This document shows, in pieces, positions 46,873 through 54,949 of a stretch of DNA of 64,000 nt. Under the pieces are notes generated by a model. That model saw only the letters and a list, made by a program, of their open reading frames with translations, was not told the DNA's origin and ran no database searches. Location of the stretch: NCBI RefSeq assembly GCF_000686045.1, contig NZ_JMLV01000002.1:248001-312000 (forward strand), read 5' to 3'. The stretch comes from Fodinicurvata fenggangensis DSM 21160 (lineage in GTDB: Bacteria > Pseudomonadota > Alphaproteobacteria > Kiloniellales > DSM-21159). The translations under genes were made by a program, and so were the position numbers. Every line of letters begins with the position of its first letter. Position 1 is the stretch's first letter.

Positions 46873-47424
46873 ATGTCCATCGACACCCTCAAGAGCCAGA
46901 TTCCCGATTACGCCAAGGATCTGAAACTCAACCTGTCCAACATCCTGAGTTCGACCGCGCTGAACGAGCGCCAGGTCTGGGGCGCCGTGCTGGCCTCCGC
47001 ACTTGCCAGCGGCAATGCCAAGGTTATCGCCGCTATCGCCGAAGACGCCGCGCAGCACCTCTCGGAAGAGGAAACCAAGGCAGCCAAGTCTGCTGCGGCG
47101 ATCATGGCGATGAACAACATCTACTACCGTTCCCTGCACCTGCTCTCGAACCCGGAATACGGCAAGATGCCGGCACGCCTGCGCATGAACGTCATCGCCA
47201 ACCCGGGTGCGGAGAAGCTGGATTTCGAGCTCTGGTCCCTGGCCGTCTCCGCCATAAATGGCTGCGGCATGTGCCTGGAATCCCACGAGCGTGAGGTCCT
47301 GAACAAGGGCGCCAGCAAGGAAGCCGTGCAGGATGCCCTGCGGATTGCCGCCGTGGTTCATGCCGTCTCTGCCACTTTGACTGGTGAGGAGTCCCTCCCT
47401 GAGGCCAAGCAGGCAGCGGCCTGA
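46873..47424 (+). CDS. ahpD: Alkylhydroperoxidase AhpD
   Basis: Cytoplasmic all-helical peroxidase and AhpC reductase, 183 aa. The catalytic CxxC and histidine are in NGCGMCLESHEREV; in mycobacteria a lipoylated dehydrogenase component re-reduces it. The ATG at 46873 gives the family start MSIDTLKSQIPDYAKDLKLN and has GAGG 9 nt upstream; an ATG at 46801 would add 24 residues not seen in relatives. A strong terminator follows. Confidence 0.93.
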   Translation: MSIDTLKSQIPDYAKDLKLNLSNILSSTALNERQVWGAVLASALASGNAKVIAAIAEDAAQHLSEEETKAAKSAAAIMAMNNIYYRSLHLLSNPEYGKMPARLRMNVIANPGAEKLDFELWSLAVSAINGCGMCLESHEREVLNKGASKEAVQDALRIAAVVHAVSATLTGEESLPEAKQAAA

Positions 47425-47462
47425 GCCCACGAAAACGATAGAAGACTTATGAGTTTCGGAAT

Positions 47463-47481
47463 TTTCTGAATTCCGAATTCA
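47463..47481 (+). repeat. Dispersed 19-bp repeat, copy 1
   Basis: TTTCTGAATTCCGAATTCA lies 38 nt past the ahpD stop. Two near-identical copies occur at 49785-49803 (17 of 19 bases) and 63762-63780 on the minus strand (18 of 19). Copy 1 also takes part in an inverted repeat, TTCGGAATT (47455-47463) with AATTCCGAA (47469-47477). Confidence 0.6.
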
Positions 47482-47523
47482 AAACCCCGGTGTGCAGCAC
47501 TCTCCCCCTGCACGCCGGGGTTT
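47482..47523 (+). terminator. Rho-independent terminator after ahpD
   Basis: AAACCCCGG-T-GTGCAG pairs with CTGCAC-G-CCGGGGTTT around a 10-nt loop (one mismatch), ending in TTTGTGCTTT. It lies 58 nt after the ahpD stop. Confidence 0.85.
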
Positions 47524-47583
47524 GTGCTTTCTGGCTGGGGAACGGGGCTTGTTCACGGATGGTCTGGCGTTATCATGCCTTGC

Positions 47584-48111
47584 ATGGCGGATACAACAGA
47601 TCTGATTGTCTTTCCCGATAGTGAAGGCTGGCTGGCCACGTTCGGCACGCGGCAATTCCGCTGCGCCATTGGTCGCGGCGGCGTGGTCCCGGCCGAAGGC
47701 AAACGCGAAGGCGATGGTGCAACACCACTTGGCCGCCTGCCCATGCGCCGCCTATTCTATCGCCCGGATCGCGGGGCACCACCGCCCTGCCGTATCGACT
47801 GCCGGGGACTGCGGCCCGATGACGGCTGGTGCGACGACCCCGCCCATCCAGACTACAACCGTCTGGTCAAGCTGCCCTTCGAGGCCAGTCACGAGAAACT
47901 CTGGCGCGAGGACGAGCTCTACGACCTGATTGTGGTTCTGGGCCATAACGACAGTCCGCCCGAAGCCTATCTGGGCAGTGCCATCTTTCTGCACTGTGCG
48001 AAACCGGATTATTCGCCTACATTGGGGTGTGTGGCCCTGCGACGGCCGGACCTGGAAGTCGTGCTGGCCGGTATCACGCCCGAGTCCGTGGTCGAGGTGC
48101 GCGAAGCCTGA
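47584..48111 (+). CDS. L,D-transpeptidase (YkuD-fold) family protein
   Basis: Protein of about 175 aa with the YkuD catalytic signature: histidine in IFLHCAKPDYSPTLGCVAL and the nucleophilic cysteine in SPTLGCVAL. Family members cross-link peptidoglycan between L- and D-centres or attach lipoproteins. The annotated N-terminus (MADTTDLIVFPDSEGWLATF) has no signal peptide, which is odd for a periplasmic reaction. An ATG at 47575 would add only three residues. It is convergent with the yggS-like gene. Confidence 0.8.
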   Translation: MADTTDLIVFPDSEGWLATFGTRQFRCAIGRGGVVPAEGKREGDGATPLGRLPMRRLFYRPDRGAPPPCRIDCRGLRPDDGWCDDPAHPDYNRLVKLPFEASHEKLWREDELYDLIVVLGHNDSPPEAYLGSAIFLHCAKPDYSPTLGCVALRRPDLEVVLAGITPESVVEVREA

Positions 48112-48128
48112 AGACGAGAAGTGCGCAC

Positions 48129-48818
48129 TTATTCCTGAGGGGGACGCGCACCAAAGATGGCCGTTCCGACACGAACATGCGTGGCCCCCAGCTCCACTGC
48201 CGTTTCATAGTCGCCACTCATACCCATGGACAGGCCGGTCAGGCCGTTGCGTTCGGCAATCTGCCGCAGCAAGGCAAAATAAGGAGCCGGCGCTTCCTCC
48301 AACGGCGGGATGCACATGACACCCGCGAGCGGCAGCTCGTAGTCGTCGCGGCACAGCCTTATGAAGGCATCGGCCTCCTCGGGCAGCACCCCCGCCTTTT
48401 GCGGCTCCTCGCCCACATTGACCTGAACGAAACAGCGCGGCCGCCGCTCCAGCTTGTCCATGGCCTTGCCCAGGGCCTTGGCCAATTTCTCGCGATCCAG
48501 GCTCTGGATGACATCGAACAGCGCGACCGCATCCTCGGTCTTGTTGGTCTGCAGCGGACCGACCAGGTGCAATTCAAGCGCTGGCCAGGTTTCCTTCAAT
48601 TCCGGATACTTGGACTGGGCCTCCTGCACACGATTCTCGCCGAAAATGCGTTGACCCGCGGCCAGGGCCGCTTCCACCTTCTCCTTGTCATGCGTCTTAG
48701 AGACGGCAATCAGGGTGACGTCGTCCGGATTTCTGTCGGAACGCTGCGCGGCACGCGCGATGTGCTGGTGGATCTCTTCAAGGTTGGCCGCTATGTCGGG
48801 CTCACTTCCCGCCGTCAT
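48129..48818 (-). CDS. YggS-like PLP homeostasis protein
   Basis: Cytoplasmic pyridoxal-phosphate-binding protein of 229 aa, a single TIM-barrel like the N-terminal half of alanine racemase. The PLP lysine is in LIAVSKTHDKEKVE; FGENRVQEAQSKYPEL, LQTNKTEDAV and LSMGMSGDYETAVELG are family hallmarks. It buffers PLP and affects amino-acid balance; no enzyme activity is established. The start is 2 bp from the ftsY stop, so it lies at the end of the ftsY operon. Confidence 0.93.
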   Translation of the reverse strand: MTAGSEPDIAANLEEIHQHIARAAQRSDRNPDDVTLIAVSKTHDKEKVEAALAAGQRIFGENRVQEAQSKYPELKETWPALELHLVGPLQTNKTEDAVALFDVIQSLDREKLAKALGKAMDKLERRPRCFVQVNVGEEPQKAGVLPEEADAFIRLCRDDYELPLAGVMCIPPLEEAPAPYFALLRQIAERNGLTGLSMGMSGDYETAVELGATHVRVGTAIFGARPPQE

Positions 48819-48820
48819 GG

Positions 48821-49759
48821 CTATTCTCCCTTCGCGGACAGCCCCATGAGATTGCGCGCAAAGCTTTCGGCCTCGAAGGGGCGCAGGTCCTCGGCCGATT
48901 CCCCCACGCCGATGGCATGGACCGGCAGGCCATACTGCTCGGCCAGCGCCACCAGGACGCCTCCACGGGCTGAGCCATCCAGCTTGGTCACCACCAGGCC
49001 GGTCACATCCACCAGTTCGCGGAAGGTGCCGACCTGTTGCACGGCATTCTGGCCGGTGGTGGCGTCCAGGACCAGCAGCACTTCGTGCGGTGCCTCGGGA
49101 TCCTGCTTGGCCAGCACACGCCGGATCTTCTGCAGCTCGGCCATCAGGTTGGACTTGTTGTGCAAACGTCCGGCCGTGTCGATGAACAGCAGATCGGCAT
49201 TGCTGGCCTTGGCACGCTCCAGCGCCTCGTAGGCGAGGCCCGCCGCATCGGCGCCCTGTTTGCCGGAGACCACTTCGCAGCCACTGCGCTCACCCCAAAC
49301 CTTGAGCTGCTCGATGGCGGCCGCACGGAAGGTATCCCCTGCTGCCAGAACCACCGAACGGCCCGCCTCGCGGTTCAGCTTGGCCAGCTTGCCGATGGTG
49401 GTGGTCTTGCCGCTGCCGTTCACACCCACCACCAGCACCACATGCGGACGATGGTTCGGATCCGGGGTCAGGGGCTGGGCGACAGGGTCCAGGATTCCGG
49501 CAATGTCTCCCGCCAGGGCCTCGCGCACCTCCTCGTCGGACACATCCTTGTTGAAGCGCGTCTTCGCCAGACTGGCGGTCAGCTTGCCCGCCGTGGAAAC
49601 CCCCAGGTCCGAGGAGATCAGCAGGTCCTCCAGCTCCTCCAGGGCCTCGTCGTCCAGCTTGCGCTTGGTGAAAATCCCGGTGATGCCATCCCCCAGCTTG
49701 GAGGAGGAGCGGGAAAGCCCCTTTTTCAGCCGTGAAAACCAGCCACCGCCTTCGCTCAT
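48821..49759 (-). CDS. ftsY: Signal recognition particle receptor FtsY
   Basis: SRP receptor GTPase of 312 aa at the cytoplasmic face of the membrane, receiving ribosome-nascent chains of membrane proteins. NG domain motifs: GVNGSGKTTTIGKLA, DTAGRLHNKSNLM and TKLDGSARGG; a GIGESAEDLRPF-like end (GVGESAEDLRPFEAESF) is conserved. The acidic A domain is nearly absent, leaving a short basic N-terminus (SRLKKGLSRSS), as in many alphaproteobacteria. The ATG overlaps the mtaB stop by 4 nt. Confidence 0.96.
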   Translation of the reverse strand: MSEGGGWFSRLKKGLSRSSSKLGDGITGIFTKRKLDDEALEELEDLLISSDLGVSTAGKLTASLAKTRFNKDVSDEEVREALAGDIAGILDPVAQPLTPDPNHRPHVVLVVGVNGSGKTTTIGKLAKLNREAGRSVVLAAGDTFRAAAIEQLKVWGERSGCEVVSGKQGADAAGLAYEALERAKASNADLLFIDTAGRLHNKSNLMAELQKIRRVLAKQDPEAPHEVLLVLDATTGQNAVQQVGTFRELVDVTGLVVTKLDGSARGGVLVALAEQYGLPVHAIGVGESAEDLRPFEAESFARNLMGLSAKGE

Positions 49760-51063
49760 GCAGGTACCCCCGTCAGTTCGCCATTTTCTGAATTCAGAAT
49801 TCTTGCTTTCTGGATCGCACCGATTTCACCGTCCAGACGCACCGGCGCGTAATGTTCGCAGCGTCCGCGCGGGCCCTTTCCATCGCCGGGGTCTTCCTCG
49901 ATCAGGACCTGGGCCATGGTACCGATCCGGCTCTCCAGGAAAGCCGCCTCGGCCTGCTGGCCGGCCGCGCGCAGGCGGGCCGCACGCTCCTTGCGCTCAG
50001 GCTTGGGCACGGCAGGCATGCGGGCTGCCGGCGTGCCCGGCCGTTCGGAATAGGGAAAGACATGAAGCCAGGTGAGTCCGGCCTCCTCCACCAGCCGCAG
50101 GGAGTTCTGGAACATCTCCTCGCTCTCGGTCGGAAAGCCGGCAATAATATCGGCGCCGAAGACCGCGTCGGGCCGAAGGTCCCGCACCTTGCGGCAGACG
50201 TCCAGCACATCGCCGCGCAGGTGCCGGCGCTTCATGCGCTTCAGGATCATGTCATCGCCCGCCTGGACCGACAGATGAAGGTGCGGCATCAGCCGCGGCT
50301 CCTCGGCCAGCAGGCGATAGATATCGTCGTCGATTTCCACCGGGTCCAGTGAGGACAGGCGCAGGCGCGGCAATTCCGGCACCAGGGCCAGCAGGCGGCG
50401 CATCATCTGTCCCAGGCTCGGCTGCCCGGGCAGGTCGCTGCCATAGGAAGTGACGTCGACCCCGGTCAGCACCACCTCGCGCACGCCCCCGTCCACCAGC
50501 TTGCGCACCTGGGTGACGATCTCGCCCATGGGGACAGAGCGGCTGGGGCCGCGCCCATAGGGAATGATGCAGAAGGTACAGCGGTGGTCGCAGCCCTGCT
50601 GAACCTCTATGAAGGCGCGCGTGCGTTCGGCAAAACCCTCGATCAGGTGGCCTGCCGTTTCGCGCGCGCTCATGATGTCGTTGACCAGCAGCCGGGGCAC
50701 GCCTTCGGCGGCAAAGCTGCGCGGATCCAGCTTCTCCATGTTGCCAAGGGCGCGGTCCACCTCCGGCATGGCTGCATAGCGTTCGGGGTCCACCTGCACG
50801 GCACAGCCCGTGACGATGATCATGGCATCAGGCCGTTCCCGGCGCGCGCGGCGCACAGCCTGGCGGAACTGCCGCTCGGCCTCCGTGGTCACGGCACAGG
50901 AATTGAAGATCACCACGTCGCTCAGCCCATTGGCCCGCGCATGATCGCGCATCACCTCGGACTCATAGGCATTCAGGCGGCAACCGAAGGTCACCACCTC
51001 CGGTTCCTGTTCCGTCTGTGAAGGCGGGTCCAGGGACGGCGTTATGGTGGAAGCTGTCTGCAT
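49756..51063 (-). CDS. mtaB: tRNA N6-threonylcarbamoyladenosine (A37) methylthiotransferase MtaB
   Basis: Radical-SAM methylthiotransferase of 435 aa making ms2t6A37 in ANN-reading tRNAs. The N-terminal MTTase domain holds cluster cysteines in FGCRLNAYES, NSCAVTTEAE and VTGCAVQ. The radical-SAM cluster is CDHRCTFCIIPYGRG. A TRAM-like C-terminal region follows. The last codons (ILNSENGELTGVPA) coincide with copy 2 of a dispersed 19-bp repeat. The order dapF, mtaB, ftsY is common in alphaproteobacteria. Confidence 0.94.
   Translation of the reverse strand: MQTASTITPSLDPPSQTEQEPEVVTFGCRLNAYESEVMRDHARANGLSDVVIFNSCAVTTEAERQFRQAVRRARRERPDAMIIVTGCAVQVDPERYAAMPEVDRALGNMEKLDPRSFAAEGVPRLLVNDIMSARETAGHLIEGFAERTRAFIEVQQGCDHRCTFCIIPYGRGPSRSVPMGEIVTQVRKLVDGGVREVVLTGVDVTSYGSDLPGQPSLGQMMRRLLALVPELPRLRLSSLDPVEIDDDIYRLLAEEPRLMPHLHLSVQAGDDMILKRMKRRHLRGDVLDVCRKVRDLRPDAVFGADIIAGFPTESEEMFQNSLRLVEEAGLTWLHVFPYSERPGTPAARMPAVPKPERKERAARLRAAGQQAEAAFLESRIGTMAQVLIEEDPGDGKGPRGRCEHYAPVRLDGEIGAIQKARILNSENGELTGVPA
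49785..49803 (+). repeat. Dispersed 19-bp repeat, copy 2
   Basis: TTTCTGAATTCAGAATTCT differs from copy 1 (47463-47481) at two positions. It lies inside the final codons of mtaB. Confidence 0.5.
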
Positions 51064-51127
51064 AAAGCGCCTTATAGGGGGCCAAAGGCCCCGGAGTCCA
51101 TGCCCCTGCCTGCTCGCAGCGCGGGGG

Positions 51128-51967
51128 TCAGCCTTGCAACAGGCTGGAGTCGAGTTCGCCGGTAAAGGCCGTTGCCACGGGACCGGTCATCCAGACATGG
51201 CCATTGTCTTCGCGCCAGTCCAGGGTCAACCGCCCGCCCGGCTGGTCCACACGTGCCTTGCGTCCGACCAGGCCGCGCCGGGCCGCCGCCACCATGGCTG
51301 CGCAACCGCCGCTGCCGCTGGCCAGCGTCAGGCCGGCGCCGCGCTCCCAAATGCGCTGGCGCAGGTGATCCGGGCCGGCCAGCGAAACAATCTGTACATT
51401 GGTGCGATTGGGAAACAGGGGATCATGCTCGATCTCGGGCCCCAGCTGCTCCAGGTCGATCGCGTCCACATCCTCGACGAAGAAGACCACGTGCGGGTTG
51501 CCCATGGACAGCGCCACGGGATCCACCAGAGCTCCGCAATCGAAATCCAGGTGCAGGGTGTCGGCCTTCTCGGCCAGCGGCACCTCGTCCCACGCCAGGT
51601 AGGCCGGCCCCATGTCCACACTGACCTCGCCACCCTCGGCCAGGCATGCCGGCAAACGCCCGCCCAGCGTGCGTATCACGACTTCGCGGCGGCCGGTCTC
51701 GGCGAACAGCAGCAGGGCAACGCAGCGCGTGGCATTGCCGCAGGCCTCGGCCTCGCTGCCGTCGGCATTGAGGATGCGCATGAAGAGGTCGGCATCGTCG
51801 CTCGTCCGCTCCATGACGATCAGCTGGTCGCAGCCCACGCCGCGGCGGCGGTCGGCGATGCGCGCCGCCTGCCCGGGCGTGAAGAACGTCCCCGTCTGCC
51901 GGGCATCCACGATCACGAAATCGTTGCCCAGGCCATGCATCTTGCGGAAGGAAATGCGCGCGCTCAT
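51128..51967 (-). CDS. dapF: Diaminopimelate epimerase with Cys-to-Ser at the second catalytic site
   Basis: Homologue of DapF, 279 aa, which interconverts LL- and meso-diaminopimelate for lysine and peptidoglycan using two cysteines. The first, Cys76, is present in ACGNATRC. The second motif, normally ACG(T/S)G.CA, reads LTLASGSGGCAA, so residue 217 is serine (codon AGC at 51317-51319 on the complement). The N-terminus (HGLGNDFVIVD) and the MGNPHVV loop are normal. The ATG at 51967 fits the family; 52003 is an alternative. It lies in the aminotransferase-dapF-mtaB-ftsY unit. Confidence 0.88.
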   Translation of the reverse strand: MSARISFRKMHGLGNDFVIVDARQTGTFFTPGQAARIADRRRGVGCDQLIVMERTSDDADLFMRILNADGSEAEACGNATRCVALLLFAETGRREVVIRTLGGRLPACLAEGGEVSVDMGPAYLAWDEVPLAEKADTLHLDFDCGALVDPVALSMGNPHVVFFVEDVDAIDLEQLGPEIEHDPLFPNRTNVQIVSLAGPDHLRQRIWERGAGLTLASGSGGCAAMVAAARRGLVGRKARVDQPGGRLTLDWREDNGHVWMTGPVATAFTGELDSSLLQG

Positions 51968-52024
51968 GGCCTTCTTATAGGCTGCCGTCGGAGCCGCGTC
52001 CATGACAGCAGGCGGATGAGATTC

Positions 52025-52861
52025 TCACTCGGAGTGCGACCAGTCCCAATAAAGCTCACGGGCCATCTTGTAGAGTGGCCCCGGCTGCAGCTCGCGGTCT
52101 TCGATACGGGTAACCGGCATGACCTTGCCATAGTTGCCGGTACTGAATATCTCGTCGGCTTCCAGGAAATCTCGGTAGGTCAGCTGGACCTCCTCCACTG
52201 GCAGGTCGGCTTCCTGGAACAGCTTGATGATGCGCTGGCGGGTGATTCCGTTCAGGAAGGTCCCGTTGGGCACCGGCGTGCGGGCCACGCCGTCCTTGCT
52301 GAGCCAGATGTTTGCCGTCGCCAGCTCGGCCACGTTGCCCAGCGCGTCCAGCATCACCGCGTTGCCAAAACCGCGCGCCTTGGCGTCCCGCAAGGCCCGG
52401 CCCGCATGAGGGTAGAGACAGCTGGCCTTGGCGTGCGTGGGTGCCGTTTCCGGCGTTGGCCGGCGGAAGGGAGAGAGCGTGATGGCCGAGCCCTTCGGCT
52501 CGGGCATTGGCGCCTCGTGAATCGTCAGGCAGAAACGCGTGGTCTCGGGATCGGGATCGACGAAGCCCTCCTCGGCCCAGTAGGCCGGACGGATGTAGAG
52601 CTCGTCCTCGGGGTCGAAGTGCTTGAGTCCTTCGCGGCAGAGCTCCAGAAGCTCGTCTGCGCTGTGGAAAGGCGCCAAGCCGATGTTGCGGGCCGACTCA
52701 ATCACGCGAGCACAGTGCAGGTCCAGGTCAGGGGCAATCCCCTCATAGGCGCGGGCCCCGTCGAACACCATGGAGCCCAGCCAGAAGCTGTGGCTCATGG
52801 GCCGCAAAAGCGGTGGGTTTCCCTCGATCCATTCGCCTTCATGGAAATTCCAGACCTTCAC
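52025..52861 (-). CDS. Branched-chain-amino-acid aminotransferase-like (class IV)
   Basis: Fold type IV PLP aminotransferase of about 278 aa. The PLP lysine is in THAKASCLYP; LDALGNVAELATANIW holds the conserved glutamate; and NGITRQRIIKL is the phosphate-site region. Substrates are probably Val, Leu and Ile with 2-oxoglutarate, although D-amino-acid transaminase or ADC lyase cannot be excluded. The GTG at 52861 lies 4 nt after GGAGGGGG and gives the family N-terminus M-KVWNFHEG. In-frame extension upstream is unsupported. Confidence 0.85.
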   Translation of the reverse strand: MKVWNFHEGEWIEGNPPLLRPMSHSFWLGSMVFDGARAYEGIAPDLDLHCARVIESARNIGLAPFHSADELLELCREGLKHFDPEDELYIRPAYWAEEGFVDPDPETTRFCLTIHEAPMPEPKGSAITLSPFRRPTPETAPTHAKASCLYPHAGRALRDAKARGFGNAVMLDALGNVAELATANIWLSKDGVARTPVPNGTFLNGITRQRIIKLFQEADLPVEEVQLTYRDFLEADEIFSTGNYGKVMPVTRIEDRELQPGPLYKMARELYWDWSHSE

Positions 52862-53051
52862 GACGCCCCCTCCAGATAATCTTCTCGAATCGCATTTCAC
52901 GCAGATTACGCGATTGCCCAGGCCGCGGCAAACACCCTCAACAGCTGCCGATGGAGGCGTCCAGGAGTGTCCTCCCATGTCTTGGTTCTGGTCATACGCG
53001 TGTGAATCGCTAGTCTCGATCAAAGCGGAACTCAAAGAACAGCAGGGCAAA

Positions 53052-53402
53052 ATGACCAATAGCAGTTTCATCTACCATGTCTGCCACCGGACAGACTGGA
53101 CAGAGGCCGTGGACCAAGGATCCCACCAGGGTTCGGAGGACGACCGGCGTGACGGCTTCATCCATTTCTCCACCGCTGCGCAACTGCGCGAATCCGTGGC
53201 GAAGCACCGCGCCGGCCAGGATGACCTGGTCCTTCTGGAGGTGGCGCCTTCCAGTCTTGGCAAGAACCTGAAGTGGGAAGCTTCGCGCAACGGTGCCCTC
53301 TTCCCCCATCTCCATGGTCCGCTGGATCCTGCAGTCGTGCGGCGTAGCTGGCCCCTGCCGCTGGGCCAGAATGGCTCGCACCTGTTCCCCGAGGACCTCT
53401 AG
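53052..53402 (+). CDS. DUF952 domain protein
   Basis: Small cytoplasmic protein of 116 aa in the DUF952 family, distantly related in fold to ADP-ribosyl-processing or glutathione-S-transferase-associated proteins; function unknown. Hallmarks are IYHVCHRTDWTEA, DGFIHFSTAAQLRES and FPHLHGPLDPAVV with the final WPL. The ATG at 53052 has GCAGGG upstream. It is divergent from the aminotransferase and 15 nt before pyrD, probably co-transcribed. Confidence 0.85.
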   Translation: MTNSSFIYHVCHRTDWTEAVDQGSHQGSEDDRRDGFIHFSTAAQLRESVAKHRAGQDDLVLLEVAPSSLGKNLKWEASRNGALFPHLHGPLDPAVVRRSWPLPLGQNGSHLFPEDL

Positions 53403-53417
53403 AGGCACAGCCAGGCC

Positions 53418-54476
53418 ATGCGCAGCGATCTCTTTCCTCTCGTCCGGCCGCTTCTGCATGCGCTGGACCCTGAACGGGCCCACCGCCTCACCCTGCAGGC
53501 GCTGAAGGCTGGCCTGGGGCCAAAACCTGGACAGCGAGACGAGTCCCGCCTGCAGGTGCGGCTCTGGGGCAAGACCTTTGCGTCTCCGCTGGGACTGGCC
53601 GCCGGTTTCGACAAGGATGCCGAAGCCGTCGAACCCCTGCTGTCCCTGGGATTCGGGTTTGTCGAGGTCGGCAGCCTGACCCCGCGACCGCAAACGGGAA
53701 ACCCGCGCCCGCGCCTTTTCCGCCTGTCCGAGGACCAGGCCGTCATCAACCGCATGGGCTTCAACAACGGCGGCATCGAGTCCGCGGCCGAACGTATCCG
53801 CCACTGGCGCGAAAGCGACGGCCAGGGCCTTCTGGGCATCAATCTCGGCAAGAACAAGGACAGCCCTGATGCTGCCGCGGACTACGCGCGCGGAGCCGCC
53901 CTGCTGGCGCCCTTGGCAGACTACCTGGTCATCAATGTCTCGTCACCGAATACACCGGGACTGCGTGCCCTTCAGGGACGCGGGGAACTGGAGAGACTGA
54001 TCGCCGCTGTACAGGACGTCCTGCCCCAGCCGGCACCACCGCTGGTGCTCAAGATCGCCCCCGACCTGACGCCGGAAGACCGGGCGGACATCGCCGCCGT
54101 GGCCTTGGCGGCACCGTTGCAGGGCCTGATCGTCAGCAACACCACCATCGCCCGGCCGGACAGCCTGAAGAGCCGGCACCGGAGCGAGACAGGTGGGCTG
54201 AGCGGCCGTCCTTTGATGGGACCGTCAACGGAACTGCTGGCCGAAATGCATCGCCTGACCGAAGGCCGCATGCCCCTGATCGGCACCGGCGGCATCGCCA
54301 GTGGTGAGGATGCCTACCACAAGATTCGCGCCGGCGCCTGCCTCGTCCAGCTCTACACCACCCTGGTCTACCAGGGGCCAGCCCTGATCAAGTCGATCAA
54401 TCAGGGCCTGATCGATTGCCTGGAGCGCGACGGGTTCAATCAACTGTCTCAGGCAGTCGGGATCGATGCAGCTTGA
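53418..54476 (+). CDS. pyrD: Dihydroorotate dehydrogenase (quinone), class 2
   Basis: Membrane-associated FMN enzyme of 352 aa oxidising dihydroorotate to orotate with ubiquinone in pyrimidine synthesis. The N-terminal membrane-binding helices (LFPLVRPLLHALDPERAHRL) mark class 2. The catalytic serine is in INVSSPNTPGLR. GLAAGFDKDAEAV, VEVGSLTPRPQ and GTGGIASGEDAYHKIRAGA are FMN-site motifs. It is convergent with arsC, stops 5 bp apart. Confidence 0.96.
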   Translation: MRSDLFPLVRPLLHALDPERAHRLTLQALKAGLGPKPGQRDESRLQVRLWGKTFASPLGLAAGFDKDAEAVEPLLSLGFGFVEVGSLTPRPQTGNPRPRLFRLSEDQAVINRMGFNNGGIESAAERIRHWRESDGQGLLGINLGKNKDSPDAAADYARGAALLAPLADYLVINVSSPNTPGLRALQGRGELERLIAAVQDVLPQPAPPLVLKIAPDLTPEDRADIAAVALAAPLQGLIVSNTTIARPDSLKSRHRSETGGLSGRPLMGPSTELLAEMHRLTEGRMPLIGTGGIASGEDAYHKIRAGACLVQLYTTLVYQGPALIKSINQGLIDCLERDGFNQLSQAVGIDAA

Positions 54477-54480
54477 GGCC

Positions 54481-54828
54481 CTATAAAATCTCCAGTGCTT
54501 TCTCGGGCGGGCGGGCCACCACGGCCTTTTCGCCCTTCAGGACGATGGGACGTTCGATCAGGATGGGATTGTCCACCATGGCCTTGATCAGGGCCGCATC
54601 GTCCAGGCCACGGTTGTCCAGGTCCAATTCCTTGTAGGGCGCCTCCTTGCGACGCATCAACTCCCGCGGCGTCAGCTCCAGACGCTCGAGCAGGCCCTTC
54701 AGAGTTTCCGCATCCGGCGGGGTTCGCAGATACTCGACAATACGCGGCTCCTCGCCCTGCTCGCGCAGGAGAGCCAGCGCCTGCCTGGATTTGCTGCATC
54801 GCGGATTGTGATAGATGGTGACCGCCAC
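54481..54828 (-). CDS. arsC: ArsC-family (glutaredoxin-type) arsenate reductase
   Basis: Thioredoxin-fold protein of about 115 aa. The catalytic cysteine is Cys11 in YHNPRCSKSR, and the arsenate-site arginine is in LIERPIVLKG. It could reduce arsenate with glutaredoxin, or be a Spx-related protein of other function. No arsenite pump or arsR is near. The GTG at 54828 lies 7 nt after GGGAG and gives M-AVTIYHNPRC; an ATG at 54852 is less well placed. Confidence 0.82.
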   Translation of the reverse strand: MAVTIYHNPRCSKSRQALALLREQGEEPRIVEYLRTPPDAETLKGLLERLELTPRELMRRKEAPYKELDLDNRGLDDAALIKAMVDNPILIERPIVLKGEKAVVARPPEKALEIL

Positions 54829-54949
54829 CGGACAACTCCCTTCCCTGACCATCCCCCTTCCGGGTCATCCGGAACAGGCGGAGGATACCTGTAAACGTGG
54901 TAGCTTTCCGTTAACCTTATTTCAAGAGGAAGCGGCGCACTCTGCCACG

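Noticed and set aside
54481-54828. An arsenic-resistance operon around arsC
   Set aside because: The flanking genes are pyrD and an EAL-like gene; no arsR, arsB or acr3 is present.
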